Shown here: in pieces, positions 1-10,439 of the stretch
How positions within the stretch are numbered: the first letter of the stretch is position 1
Layout of the letters: every line of letters starts with the position of its first letter
The notes under the pieces: generated by a model
Told to the model about the DNA's origin: nothing
Databases searched by the model: none
What the model saw: only the letters and a program-made list of their open reading frames with translations
Made by a program: the position numbers and the translations under genes
From: Eukaryota sp. TZLM1-RC
Lineage: Eukaryota; Metamonada: BaSk clade
DNA: 64,000 nucleotides
Assembly: GCA_040285825.1 (NCBI GenBank)
Contig: JAUPSS010000005.1
Coordinates: 992,001-1,056,000 of the forward strand
Reading direction: 5' to 3'

Positions 1-2
1 CC

Positions 3-359
3 CATTTATACTATTGCAAAAACTGTTTTTCGTGGATTGATGTCATGGATTCTGGTGGGATTTCTCAATTTTCTGTGGAACAACGCCCATTTGCACTGAG
101 AGATGATAAAAAATGTAAAGTTTGTCAAGAAAACTGCTTGCATTTTCTTCCTCGTGATTCAGAAGGTAGAAATATTCGTAACTACAATCAAATTATATAC
201 GACCATTTCAAGAATAATTGGTCATGTGGTTTTGTTCCTTTTACTGTTTACTTTGAGTTAATGGAAAACCATATCAGAAATCTAATCCCTTATACCAGTT
301 TATCTGCTTATAGGAAGCTCTTAGCTCCTAGCTCTTTGCTAGGTGTTGTTGTTGTTTAA
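3..359 (+). CDS. Unidentified ORF fragment running off the left edge
   Basis: The frame is open from the first bases of the window to a stop at 357-359, so the protein probably starts outside. It has paired cysteines near the start (YYCKNC, then KCKVCQENC about 30 residues later), which could form a small zinc ribbon. The first ATG is at 45. The last residues (LLGVVVV) are read out of the adjoining gypsy element, whose gag stop lies at 339-341 on the other strand, so the natural C-terminus has been lost. I do not recognise the family. It may be a piece of a DNA-transposon protein or a host gene cut by the retroelement. Confidence 0.35.
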   Translation, partial: HLYYCKNCFSWIDVMDSGGISQFSVEQRPFALRDDKKCKVCQENCLHFLPRDSEGRNIRNYNQIIYDHFKNNWSCGFVPFTVYFELMENHIRNLIPYTSLSAYRKLLAPSSLLGVVVV

Positions 360-2429
360 GTCGAAGAACATAGATCTAACGAAGTCGTACTGATGAACAG
401 GTTGACCGTATTTGGTGATCGGCGTAAATGCTCTGGTGGGTCCATCGCGATCCCTAACTGTTTTAGCCCAATTGCCAAAGTTAAGAACGAAGTCGAAGAT
501 CTTCTTGGCGTCAAACGCTTCATTTAACTTAACTAGGCATCTCAGTTTGTCGTCTATTCTTTTCCTCAATTTCTCCTCGTCTGTTACAGGAGTTCTATAA
601 AGACCGAGGGTGTCGACGAGAGAATCTCTAGGAGCATTCGTTCCTAGGGGTTGCGTGGGTATAGATGATTTTATAACAGATGCTTGTGTAGGAGTTGCTT
701 CACAAGAAGCTCTCCTAGATGCCAGAGGCCCTACAGAAGGTGTACTATATAGGTTCATATTCCTCTCTTCTGAAGGCAATGTTTCGCCCAACTTTATGAT
801 AAATCTTGTCTTAGGAGGTTCCTCCTGCACAGGTACAGTCTGGGCTGGTGGTCTTAAATCCACCCAATCTGGTGCATCTTTAGATCCTCTAGGGACCCCT
901 GCTAGTTTATGATCATATGGAAGGCAACTGCTCTTTATTAAGACATTCTCAAAAACATTTTGGTCGGGCCAGCTATCAACCCATGCCTTAAGTTTAGCCA
1001 TCCATGCATCAGGGTATACTAGTTTTAACTTGTTGGGGCCAACACATTGCTCTTTCAATTCAATTACCCTCGTGCCTATTTCTCTAATATAGGACTCTTT
1101 GGTATGAAATTGAAGGGTGTCACCTCGAGATTCATCGAATCTGCCCCCAAGCATAATAAGAATGTCCGCAATGGAATCTTTTGGGTGTACATTCTCCACT
1201 AGGAAATGCCTTACGACGCCTCTAAGGTTTCTACCTTGTTGATTATGAGGATACATTTTAGCTATCCAAAATAGTCTGTCGTAAGCTTCTTGATTTCCAC
1301 TGAAATATATTTTGTGGTCATCAATTGCATCCCTATGCCATTTGGCAGGCCTGGGAGTAGCAGCTTGATACTTTGAACGAGGTGCGCTAAAATAGCAATC
1401 CTCGACTGCACTCATTCCACACGAGACTGCCGAATCGGTAAGATCATCCAATCTCTTTAAAAGATTTGGACTTTGATCATAACTCTCGTAGACGACGTCG
1501 TCAAGTGTTTTGCCGTGGGCTTCCCCAAAGAGGAAGGGCCAACGTTTCGCTAAATAGTCACGTCGCACCTTCTCACATTCGGCTGGGTCTACGTCTCCCG
1601 CAAAACGCTCTGACTCATTCTCAGCCATTTTTAATAATTCGTCATCACTCCAATCCAGTATATCTTCGGGAGGATTGGCGATGAGGTCCAATAAGAAATC
1701 TCTAGTTACAGCCTCAACTGCCTTTGCTAATTTCCTGCGGTAAAGACCCTGAGAAGTCCTTTCCGTAGATGGGAAACTAGGAGTTGGATTAGGAGAATTG
1801 GGTGTATGAGGTGGTTCATCATCGCTCTCATCCCCTCTCCTGCTGTAGTTCTGATTAAGAGATCCTCTGGAATCACTTTGAGGTTCCTCACTTGAGCTGA
1901 TGTCAGAAGTAGGTGAGGAGGGAGTTTTACGTGAGGAGCCAGTCGTAGACTGTTGCTCGCCTTCACCTCCTTCACCTTCTGTACAAGCGTCAGATTTGGT
2001 ACTTACAACAAACGCTTTGAATCTCCGTTGCTCGCTCGGAGTGAGAAAACTCTTCCTACAAGGAAGGAGCTCCGAGGAGTTGTCGGGGTATGTGTATAGT
2101 TCTGACACATCAACAACGTGGTTACCTCTCTCCGTATAAGGGAGGTGACTTCTTTTCTGGGAGGTGGGGCTCTCCTCAGTGCGAAGTTCACTCTCCTTAT
2201 TGAGGAGGTGGCTTTCTTTCTGAGAGGCAATGCTCTTCTCAGCGGAAAGCTCACTCTCCTTTGGAGGATTACTCTTCCCGAAGGAAGGACTACTCTCCGC
2301 AAGTGGAGGATTACTCACCGAGGACGGTGGACTGTTCTCCTTCAAAGAAGGGACATTACTCTTCCTCAGAGAGGAAGGAGGGTTATCATTGTGGCTATTC
2401 AAGCCATTAATTAATGATGCTCTATCCAT
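339..2429 (-). CDS. Gypsy family A Gag-like protein (696 aa)
   Basis: A long uninterrupted frame starting at an ATG that lies inside the 5' LTR. The N-terminal 230 residues are Ser/Pro/Glu-rich and low in complexity. The C-terminal half has the fold-like block shared with families A3 and C (the HQYDFVRSM region near the end matches HHYDLFRSM in C1). No CCHC knuckle is visible. The frame ends DLNNNNT with a TAG at 339-341, and this appears to be the natural gag end because the homologous C gag ends in the same region. The reading frame is intact although the rest of the element is gone. Role: particle structural protein, from homology between families and position after the LTR. Confidence 0.75.
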   Translation of the reverse strand: MDRASLINGLNSHNDNPPSSLRKSNVPSLKENSPPSSVSNPPLAESSPSFGKSNPPKESELSAEKSIASQKESHLLNKESELRTEESPTSQKRSHLPYTERGNHVVDVSELYTYPDNSSELLPCRKSFLTPSEQRRFKAFVVSTKSDACTEGEGGEGEQQSTTGSSRKTPSSPTSDISSSEEPQSDSRGSLNQNYSRRGDESDDEPPHTPNSPNPTPSFPSTERTSQGLYRRKLAKAVEAVTRDFLLDLIANPPEDILDWSDDELLKMAENESERFAGDVDPAECEKVRRDYLAKRWPFLFGEAHGKTLDDVVYESYDQSPNLLKRLDDLTDSAVSCGMSAVEDCYFSAPRSKYQAATPRPAKWHRDAIDDHKIYFSGNQEAYDRLFWIAKMYPHNQQGRNLRGVVRHFLVENVHPKDSIADILIMLGGRFDESRGDTLQFHTKESYIREIGTRVIELKEQCVGPNKLKLVYPDAWMAKLKAWVDSWPDQNVFENVLIKSSCLPYDHKLAGVPRGSKDAPDWVDLRPPAQTVPVQEEPPKTRFIIKLGETLPSEERNMNLYSTPSVGPLASRRASCEATPTQASVIKSSIPTQPLGTNAPRDSLVDTLGLYRTPVTDEEKLRKRIDDKLRCLVKLNEAFDAKKIFDFVLNFGNWAKTVRDRDGPTRAFTPITKYGQPVHQYDFVRSMFFDLNNNNT
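2405..2416. other. LTR-boundary palindrome CATTAATTAATG (A1)
   Basis: Perfect 12-bp palindrome. The two outer bases are the last two bases of the LTR and the octamer TTAATTAA follows. It is inside gag codons. The same arrangement occurs in the other gypsy families of this window. Confidence 0.85.
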
Positions 2430-2547
2430 ATGATAACAAGAATAAGGAATAATTTATTAGAATTTCACCGGCCCTTATAAAGGCCATCACTAGTGAACTA
2501 TGTTATATAAATATAAATGTACTAGACTAATTGTCCACAGTACAACA
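2415..2547 (-). repeat. 5' LTR of A1 (133 bp)
   Basis: Matches the 135-bp LTRs of A3 along its length, with TGTTGTAC at its 5' end and GCATCA at its 3' end on the minus strand. It contains TATA-like and AATAAA/AATTAT-type AT-rich segments. The last 15 bp are also the first five codons of gag (MDRAS). Confidence 0.8.
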
Positions 2548-2610
2548 TTGCAGTGGTCCATTGGTGATCATTAAGTCAAATCACCAATCAAATTACCCCT
2601 CATTGATATC

Positions 2611-3264
2611 ATGTCCATTTCAAGTGGTATAAGTTATTCTTTTGCCCTTTCTGCTGATGGACAGTTGGTTGGTTGGGGTTACAATGAATTTAATGAAATC
2701 TCGATGTCAGAAGAATGGTTCTTACCAATTATTTTCTTAGAAATTCCGCATGGTATCAAGAAGTTTATAGTGGTCGTGATTCTTCATTTGCTTTGACCCA
2801 AGAAGGTAAAGTTGTTAAATGGGGACACATGGGTTCTTTTGAATTAATTAAAGAATTAAATAATATTGTTTTAATTTCTGTGTATGGGGATTCTTTCGTA
2901 GCAGTAAATGAAAATGGTGAATTCTTTTACTTAAACAGCTCTAACGAATATTGTCCATGTGTTTCAGAGATAGCAGTAACGAACCACCTATCGCCAAAAG
3001 AGCCATTCTGTGATTCTTTTGTATTAATTGGTGATTGCCTATTCGTTATTGACATTTATGGTGATCTTTGGCAGTTCAACAAGGGAGGTAATGATGCTTT
3101 TAATGATGAAGCTACTACTGTTGTAGGTCTAACTAGTATTGTTTCCATTGGTGGTTGTGAGAGTAATTACGCTGCCATTGACAATAATGGTTAAGTGTTT
3201 GTGTGGGGTTGTTTGGGTAATTTGAGCAATGGCTATGAAGTTAGCGAACTACCAAGATGTATTG
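2611..3264 (+). pseudogene. RCC1-repeat protein pseudogene, 5' part
   Basis: Translation shows repeated RCC1 beta-propeller signatures (SFALSADGQLVGWG, SFALTQEGKVVKWG, YAAIDNNG-VFVWG). The gene is broken: a frameshift near 2755-2765 joins two overlapping frames, and a TAA at 3192-3194 interrupts DNNG-VFVWG. The frame reaches PRCI at 3264, where gypsy element C1 is inserted. It resumes after the element at 9261 with the target duplication ATTG read as part of ...CCA AGA TGT ATT GAA. The start codon at 2611 gives MSISSGISYSFALS. The promoter side is only 64 bp from the A1 LTR. The family is usually a scaffold or GTPase regulator; no specific function can be given. Confidence 0.8.
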
Positions 3265-3343
3265 TGTTGGCGCCCTAAGGCTTATATAATATGAATAGAA
3301 AATAAATCAGACTTTTCTTTACTACAATAGACTTTAGGCAACA
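3265..3343 (+). repeat. 5' LTR of C1 (79 bp)
   Basis: Starts TGTTGGCG and ends GGCAACA, so its termini are TGTTG/CAACA inverted repeats. It contains TTATATAATAT as a possible TATA box and an AATAAA. At 79 bp it is very short for a gypsy LTR, but the same length is found in the 3' copy and in C2. Confidence 0.93.
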
Positions 3344-3353
3344 ATAATTATTG
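3342..3353. other. LTR-boundary palindrome CAATAATTATTG (C1)
   Basis: Perfect 12-bp palindrome made of the LTR terminal CA, the octamer ATAATTAT, and TG. It is followed by GCCATTT. Here it lies in the gag leader, 77 bp before the gag ATG. Confidence 0.9.
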
Positions 3354-3420
3354 GCCATTTTAAAGTCAAAAGGTATACCATAACTTCAGTATTAGTGAAC
3401 ATCTTCAGACACTTTATAGC

Positions 3421-5286
3421 ATGTCAGACATCTTCCAACAACATATTTGTGACTCTAATCCACCACTTAATATGCAGCAGGTACCAGCGTCACATACACA
3501 TGATATAGAGGGTAACGAGGCAACGGACCCGGATCCCACCTCCCCCTCCCTTAAAGTGAAAGATGAAAGAGTGGACGAGGTCCCTCCATCTTCAATAACA
3601 GAAGAGGTAACGAGAACGGACCGGGCTCCCTCTCCCCTCAAAGCAATGGAAGAGGCAACGAGAACGGACCCGGCTCCCTCTCCCCTCCCAATTCTAGAAC
3701 CTGTCTCAAAGCGAACGGATGGAGATCCCACCTTAGACACGTCTTCCCCATTAGGAGAATATGAAGAAATTCAATCTCAACTGGATGAAATGGAGGGAGA
3801 AGACGACTCTTCTGAGGGGTTCTACAAGTTATTAAGAGAGAATGCGGAGGCTTACCTCGAACCAACAGATTTCTGTCTGTTCGAGCAGCTTCCCCCTTTA
3901 TGGAGTCACATTCAAAAAAGAGGCAGAAACGTTGGTTTTCAGACCCTCGGAATGATTGGGGATACCCAAAAGGTATTGGAAATTCCCCTCAATGAAAGGA
4001 ATGAACTCATAAAGGCACTCGATAAACTGAGTAGAGAGACATTCGGGCGTAACGCAGAGCGCCGTCCCAGAATCTCCGGAATGGACAAGAGAATCAATGA
4101 ATTGATGTCTCTTCCCATCAAAGATAGATTGGATTGGAAGGCCTCCTTCCCAGATCAATACGGCAGGAGAATAAGGTTTCTCTCCATCGAGCAGAGAAGT
4201 AGGACCGACTCGGAAGGCATCCTACAATCCAAATTGCCTGCCTGGTTTGATCCTAACTTTGATACGGTAAGCCATAATTACACGGAGCTGACAGAGGGTG
4301 CTCCCACATATTTTACGGAATTTATGGAGCAGGAGGATAGTAGTGAACAAGACAAGCTTGAACCAGTAACACCCTGGTTTGATGCAGACGCTTTAAATAA
4401 CATTCATACGGAACGATCAGCTGTATCCACGTATAGGAGCCGTCCTAACAACTACATCCAACAACATGGTAACTCGTTCACAAAACAACGAGAGTTTAGA
4501 CAATGGGTAACGGGAGATCCATCCACATCTCTCCACCTTCCCAAACTGCCTGTTGTAGCCCCTATAATTTCTGAAAAAAGCCAACCAATACAGGTCTGCT
4601 CTATTGACAGCATACCCGAACACGTTCCAACAGTGAACGTCCCGGAACCTGTAACTAGACAAGACGTTGCTCCTCAGGAAGAACCAACTTCCTCCCAACC
4701 TATGGAACGTGAAATCGGAGAAGACATAGAGTTGAACAGGCCAGTCGTTGGAGAAACGGCTCCTCCTCAACCCTCAATAAGAAACTCTTCTTCCACAGAT
4801 CTATGCGTATTGAGGACCTACAATCCTCAAGAAGAGCTATTGACATGAGCATAGCTAGTAGCCTTCATAGACAGATTGATCCACGGTCTAAGGATATCGA
4901 CTATAAAAGACCTCGATTATCCGCTGATGACCGTATCAACAAAATGTCTATCATAGCTTTTCTTTTAAAATATCAAACTTGGGATAAATACGGGCGAAAG
5001 ATAGCTAATAGAAGCTTTGAAGCCCCAGGTCAATCAGATTGGACCAGAGCCTTTATGATAGCTACCCAGCTATTTGGAGAAGGCCAAGCAGAAATCACCC
5101 AAGATAAGATTAAAGATCGATCTCCCCAAACATATACGCGACGAGATCACCAGGGATACAACTCAGCCTTTGGTAAGGATTGACCCAGCTATAACAGATA
5201 AGCTCGGACCCCCAATCCACCATTATGATTTATTTAGGAGCATGATGAATGAGCACTTGCCCTACAGGAATATCCAGCATGATTGA
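3421..5286 (+). pseudogene. Gypsy family C gag (two frameshifts)
   Basis: ATG at 3421 (MSDIFQQHICDS) lies 77 bp after the LTR, and the same start is seen in C2 at 18335. The N-terminus is Pro/Ser/Thr/Glu-rich with a repeated PSP segment. The frame is open to 4848. Comparison with C2 (DRPMRIEDLQSS) shows that a one-base deletion near 4799 moved the reading to the frame beginning at 4803. A second shift near 5130-5175 moves it to the frame that ends PYRNIQHD at 5286. The C-terminal block with HHYDLFRSM is shared with family A Gag. The stop overlaps the start of the next ORF (ATGATTGA, 5279-5286), so translation of pol may have involved re-initiation or frameshifting. This is inference. Confidence 0.75.
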
Positions 5287-5790
5287 CCCTAGCCTGCTAT
5301 CCAGATGGCAAAGTCAAGGTTTACTCGGTGTTGATTATACCGGCGCCGACGTCATGGTATTTCTGTTAAAAAGAACACAATTCACATCATATCATGAGGC
5401 CTGTACAGCTCTAATGAAGCCTAGAATAAACTGGAGAAAAATCCACAACAGATTAATTCTACGGTTAGTGAAAACCACATCAGGTCCCAGTGTTCTCCAT
5501 TTCTAAGACTGGAGATATCAATAAATGATATTAAAATGATTGCGACTATAGATTCGGCTGCGTTTTGTTCAGTTATTACTGCAGATTTAGCTGAACAATG
5601 CCATATGTCAATCAATAGCAAGGATACTGTTAAGTTCTTACCAGCTAATAATGTATCCACAAAATCGCTACGAAGTGCAACTGGTATTCTGTCGTTCAAC
5701 GTAGGAAGCATTGTGCAACATGTTCATTATAAACATACTCTTCCCATAATTCCGGGTTCGAACAAATTATTAATAGGGACAGACATGTGA
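5279..5790 (+). pseudogene. Family C retropepsin-like protease region
   Basis: An ATG at 5279 overlaps the gag stop and opens a frame to 5506, which then shifts. The following frame has the aspartic-protease pattern ATIDSAAFCSVIT (catalytic Asp in DSA, usual motif D[ST]G) and ends with KLLIGTDM, corresponding to the conserved ILG-D block at the end of retropepsins. A TGA at 5788-5790 then breaks the frame before KALGL. The family cleaves Gag-Pol. This copy could not make a continuous product. Confidence 0.65.
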
Positions 5791-5793
5791 AAA

Positions 5794-7101
5794 GCACTTG
5801 GGCTTCAGACGGATGATGGTCTTTTCATTAGATTAGACAAAGAACACCGCACTTTGCTAAATGCAGAATCAGAATTCGACTCTAGGATCGCTCAACATTC
5901 GATTGGGAACTTAGATAACCAATCACCAAGTCCTTCTGATTTTGAGGAGCAATTAGCAAGATCTGGATGTGAGATAAACTTAGATGATAGTAATAATAAA
6001 TTAAAATTAACGAGTCTACTAAAATTATTCAGCGATGTTTTTAGTGAAACTCCTAATAGAAAAGGAATCGATTGTAATCCTCTAACAATCCCCTTTAGAG
6101 ATGAGAATGCTATAGTACACAAGCCTGCTAGACGATTAAATCCCAGCAAAATGGAAATAGCAAACAAAATATTTGATGAACTGATCGAAATGGGTTATGC
6201 AGTTGAATCTAATTATAAATTCAGCTCTCCTATTGTCTTAGTTATATATCCTGACGGCAAGAAACCCAGGTTAACTGGAGACTTTAGTGGTAAAGATGGA
6301 GTTAATGCCCATACGATTTCAGTAGAGCCTAATCTACCTAGGATTAGTGATATTTTAGAATTTTTGAGTAGAGCAAATTACATCGCCACGCTTGATTTAC
6401 CAAAAGCTTTCTGGCAGATGAATGTAGCTGATAAGGATATTGAGAAAACATCAATCTCAATTCCTGGAAGGTCAATCATGTTTAAAAGAGCTTGCTTCGG
6501 ATTAAAGAACATCCCAGCAGTTTTTCAAAACGTAATGATGGAAATTTTCCAAATAGACGGCGTTTTTATATACATTGACGATATCATAATAGTTGGAACG
6601 ACATTCGAAGAATTTTATAAGAGATTACAAAGAGTCCTCCAATGCGCCAGAAATAGACGCGTAAATATAGGCTTACGTAAATGTAAATTCGTAACATCAA
6701 AACACCCTATCGACATTTTAGGAAGTACCTTCCAGGATAAAACTAGATTTATTAGTAAGAAAAAAATCGAAGCCTTGATGAGAATCCCTAGACCAAAAAC
6801 AGTGAAAAAAGTTCGCTCATTGGTAGGATCCATCAATTATATTAGAGATTGGCTTCCAGGTATTTCTGAATTAATTGCTCCAATTAACGAGCTAATTAAA
6901 GGAAAACCCAGAATAATTAAATGGACTAGCAAGCATGACGATTACCTAAAACAAATAAAAGACTTAATAGTAAACCACATGCCCCTTGAATTACCAGCTC
7001 CGGGCAAGCGAGTATTGATAAGTACTGACGCTTCAGATGTAGCAGTAGGAGGTGTTATTTGGCAAGAAATTGAACCCTACTCCCTGCAGGAACCCCGCTA
7101 A
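5794..7101 (+). pseudogene. Family C reverse transcriptase and start of RNase H
   Basis: The open stretch contains gypsy RT blocks in order: FSSPIVLVIYPDGKKPRLTG, ATLDLPKAFWQM (catalytic Asp), FKRACFGLKNIPAVFQ, YIDDIIIVG (catalytic DD) and the thumb/connection region LVGSINYIRDWLP. It then enters RNase H at STDASDVAVGGVIWQE. A single-base shift near 7090 ends the frame; the +1 frame continues GTPLNKRKVKPLSFYSRLL. It matches family B RT throughout. Role: copies element RNA into DNA. Confidence 0.85.
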
Positions 7102-7451
7102 ATAAAAGGAAAGTAAAACCTTTGTCATTCTATAGTAGATTACTTACAGAAACACAAAGAAAATGGTCCACATTACAAAAAGAATTATATGCAATACTTT
7201 TGATTTTAACTGAAAGTTGTTTAGAAAGCTACTTGTTAACTAGACATTTAACATTTTTCACAGATCATAAAAACATTGCATTCCTGGCTACAGCCCCAGA
7301 GAAAAATAGAATTGTAAAGAGATGGCTGCCGATACTATCTGAATTCGACTTTGACATAGTCCACGAACCTGGTGAAGACAACCATTGGGCAGATATGTTA
7401 TCGAGGAATATTGATTTGGAACAAAACGAGGAACACTCCTTCTATTTGTAG
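7092..7451 (+). pseudogene. Family C RNase H, C-terminal part
   Basis: Continues the RNase H domain after the frameshift: KWSTLQKELYAILLIL, FFTDHKNIAFL, KRWLPILSEFDFDIVH and GEDNHWADMLSR, the usual gypsy RNase H order. The frame ends in TAG at 7449; the integrase reading lies in an overlapping frame from 7372, so another shift separates them. Confidence 0.8.
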
Positions 7452-9069
7452 CATAAATATACCAGATACTTTACTTTCAAATTACGAGATACCTCCACTA
7501 GACGATGATTCTGATTCGAATCTTGAAGACATCCCATCAATCTCATCTCTAAGTAGACACCAAGACCTACCTATTTTTTCTTCTTGGTTCTCTAAGATAA
7601 GATCCGAACAACAAATAGCCAAAAACAACAACGACTCGTTATTTGAAAATGTAATTCTAGATGAAAATACTCAAATTTGGAAAAATAATAAAAACAAAAT
7701 TTTGATTCCAAAGAGCCTCAGAAAACAGGCACTACTATTAATACATGGCTTGGTTCAATCTGGTCACCCCAGTAAAAACGATAGTTTACACCAACTATCC
7801 AAAAGCGATTTTTACTGGCCCAATATGAGAAAGGACCTCATTAATCATGTCAAAAGATGCCCAACTTGTCAAAAAACGGCTCCAGTTAAAAGATCAAAAA
7901 CACCTTCCAAAGGATCTTTATGGGCAGATCGTCCTTTTGCCAGATTAAACGTCGATACAATTGGACCCCTAAATTCTGACAACGAAGGAAATAAATATCT
8001 TTTAGTATTTGTAGACTCTTTCACTGGATATACAATTTTAGTCCCTCTAAAAGAACTCAATGCCTTAGAAACCGCTGATGCCTTAATTTGGAATGTTTGT
8101 GCTATCTTTGGCATACCTATGTTAATTCATAGTGATAATGGACCTGAGTTCGCCAACGAGACTTTTAAAATAGTGTGTAACAGATAGCGATTGAGACGAG
8201 TAACTCAATTCCCCACTATTCAGAAAGTAATGGACTTGTAGAACGTAAACATAGAGACGTTCTTCAATGCTTAAGGAAACTATTAATAGATTTCAACGAT
8301 TACGGAAATTGGTCTACATACGTACCTATATCCCAACTATTAATAAATTCTACTAAAAGCAGAAAAACTGGTTTTACTCCATACGAACTCATGTTCGGTT
8401 CTTCGATTAGCCCAAGAACAGACCCTGCTAATATATTAGGAAATTTATCCAAATTTGAAACTAATATCCCCTTTATTAGAAGACATCAAAATGAAAAACA
8501 CTCCTCTACAAGAAAAAAGGGAAGAAGCAGAGCGTCACCAAACATTAAATACTTCGTTTTCAGTAGATAATACTAATTCGTGTTTTTTAGCATTTAATAT
8601 TGGTGACTACGTCTTACGTAAAACCAAGCAAAATAATAAATTGCATGGATCTTGGAATGGACCATTCTTAGTTATTGACCTTCCATCCAAATCTACTTTA
8701 TTATTGAAGAATCTTACTACTGGCACAGAATTAAAAGCTGCCAAGAAAGATTGCAAAATCTATGAAAATCCACAGGACATTGAGTTCCTCAAAGCAGTCG
8801 CTGCAGGCGATTCCGAAAAACACGTTATAGAGAAAATCCTCTCAGAATACCACTCTGATTCAGGTAGTTTCTGTACTGTTCAATGGTTTGGCGGTGAGAC
8901 AACAGAAGAGCCACTCCATTCGGTTAGACACTCAGAAGCTTATAAGTTATTTAGTAAGGATAACAAGAAAATTGGAAAACGTACCATTAGTCGACGACAA
9001 GGTACTTCCAATGAGTCTATTCCTTCTAAGAAGCCTAGACGCAGCAATAGAATTAGGAAGAGGAGCTAA
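7372..9069 (+). pseudogene. Family C integrase with chromodomain-like tail
   Basis: A zinc-binding HHCC head (HGLVQSGHPSK ... CPTCQKTAP) is followed by the DDE core: NVDTIGPL (first Asp), HSDNGPEF (second Asp), and, after a frameshift near 8185, VERKHRD (Glu). Next comes a GPF-like block (LHGSWNGPFLVIDLP) and a tail HVIEKILSEY...CTVQWFGGETTEEP that resembles a chromodomain and marks the element as a chromovirus. The last open segment is 8455-9069. The stop lies about 110 bp before the 3' LTR. Role: cuts and joins the cDNA to host DNA; the chromodomain of such elements usually guides target choice. Confidence 0.82.
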
Positions 9070-9181
9070 TTCTTAGTTTATATCGATTATATGTATTTAT
9101 TTATAGTTATTTCGTTATTTGTATATAGTTTTTATTTCATATTCATATAAGCTGATCTATTTTGAAAAAGGGAAGAAGCAG

Positions 9182-9260
9182 TGTTGGCGCCCTAAGGCTT
9201 ATATGTTATGATGAGAAAATAAATCAGACTTTTCTTTACTACAATAGACTTTAGGCAACA
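9182..9260 (+). repeat. 3' LTR of C1 (79 bp)
   Basis: Same ends and length as the 5' LTR. It is preceded directly by a polypurine tract (GAAAAAGGGAAGAAGCAG, 9164-9181) that would prime plus-strand synthesis. Confidence 0.93.
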
Positions 9261-10400
9261 ATTGAAGCTTTAACTAATATGGAAGGTATTTCAGTAGGTG
9301 ATGACTTCCTTTTTGCCTACAACAAAAACACTGTTTGGGGTTAGGGAAGGAACGATAAAGGTCAATTAGGTACGTGTGATTTGATTTATCGACCACAACC
9401 TGTCAAAATCTTTGGATCTGAAATACTTGGCAGTTTTCAATATCCCAACCAACCTATGAATAGAATGTTTAGTGGTCTAATTAAGCTTGTTTATTGGGAA
9501 TATTTAAGTTATTTACAAAAGCTCTTTGGTAATCATCCATATATTAAAGCAAGATTTCACTCCAAATGTGGAGTAAGTAAAAGGGTAGCTCAATTTGCTC
9601 AAAAATTGATTAATGTTCATCCAATTCAAAATAAGTTGTTTATAAAAGATCCTCAAAATTTCAATTTAAATGAAAATATTTGTGATTTACAATTGCGATT
9701 ATCTACTAATTATTATGGACCCAAAGTAATTAATACTAGATTTAAAGAACTTGATGTTTACTATGATTGGGTTGATTATGATCCACAATTATTGACATTG
9801 TTTCCAAATGTTGAGCTTGTTAAGCTTGGTGGAGACTTAATTCCTCTTCATCATCTTTGGCCTCGGCGTATTTATCTAATTTCAAATGTCTAGAGCTTAA
9901 TCATCCATTCAGAATTCAACAATTACCCAGTTCACTAGTGAAGTTAGTGCTTAAACATGAATGAATTGAAGTTGATGATTTTAGTTACCTTACATCACTA
10001 AAAGCGTTGGTGGTTTTAGGTGTTGACTCTTATCAAGATTCTGTTTTCAAACAAATATCAGAATGACAAATACATTTGCCTCAATCAGTGGTCAGATTGG
10101 AAGAATCATTGAGTGAACTTGTGAATGTTCAAATACAATTCCCAAACTTGAAGGAATAGTTTACCATAAGGTTGTTACCAATTTCACTGAACAAAACTTT
10201 CCTTATTTGAAATTCATTCAATTTGTTAGATTTTCAGAACGAATTCAGCCTCCCCTATCTTTTAGAGAACTAATTAATCAAGGTATGGTAAAGTCTGTTA
10301 AACGAATCAAGAATGAATATTTAAGTGAATTATCTTTTTTTCCATGGTGGGTTCAGCGATCAGCTTAACGCCAGTGTATTGAGTCTATATGATTTTGTAG
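9261..10400 (+). pseudogene. RCC1-repeat / LRR-like protein pseudogene, 3' part
   Basis: Continuation of the gene interrupted by C1. It begins with an RCC1 repeat in which the expected GWG tryptophan is a TAG stop (TVWG-stop-GRNDKGQLG). A 170-codon open stretch follows at 9381-9893, then a region readable only by changing frame (LVKLVLKH, YLTSLKALVVLGV) that looks like degenerate leucine-rich repeats. Further stops and frameshifts occur to about 10400. A paralogous LRR fragment on the minus strand at 15010-15220 shows the same LVLKHPDIEV...YLTPLKELVV pattern, so this is one member of a host gene family. Because the mutations lie on both sides of the insertion, the order of decay and insertion is not clear. 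Confidence 0.7.
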
Positions 10401-10439
10401 ATGAACAAGCACTACTGATGTAGAAATTAATAAAATTAT

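Larger units (their letters stand above)
339..2547 (-). mobile_element. Ty3/gypsy family A, copy A1: 5' LTR plus gag only
   Basis: Read on the minus strand the element begins with an LTR at 2547 (TGTTGTACTG...) closely matching the LTRs of the complete-ended copy at 60158-63655, then runs through a full gag frame. Sequence to the left of 339 is unrelated, so PR, RT, RNase H and integrase are missing and the copy is 3'-truncated just after the gag stop. Its right edge lies about 60 bp upstream of the RCC1 pseudogene start. No TSD can be checked because the 3' LTR is absent. Confidence 0.8.
3265..9260 (+). mobile_element. Ty3/gypsy (chromovirus-like) family C, full-ended copy C1
   Basis: Bounded by two 79-bp LTRs and flanked by a 4-bp duplication ATTG (3261-3264 and 9261-9264). 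Removing the element and one ATTG restores the RCC1 reading frame, which proves both ends. Order: LTR, palindrome, gag, protease, RT, RNase H, zinc-binding integrase, DDE core, GPF-like and chromodomain-like tail, polypurine tract, LTR. Several frameshifts and stops make it inactive. The LTRs differ at four positions clustered between bases 20 and 35. Confidence 0.93.

Noticed and set aside
3351-3364. Conventional tRNA primer site beginning TGGCC 8 nt after the LTR (C, A, F)
   Set aside because: B has TGGATC, D has TGTGG/TGAGG and G has TGAAG at this position, so TGGCC is not general. Priming there would leave 8 extra bases on the LTR that are absent from the 3' LTRs.
5788-5790. TGA as a reassigned sense codon (in-frame TGA in C1 protease end, E1 fingers and at the B gag/pol join)
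   Set aside because: CCT5, GluRS, RSPH1, SCFD2-like and the kinase contain no in-frame TGA although they are rich in TGG tryptophans, and E2 ends at a TGA. The cases seen are in decayed elements or at a deletion seam.
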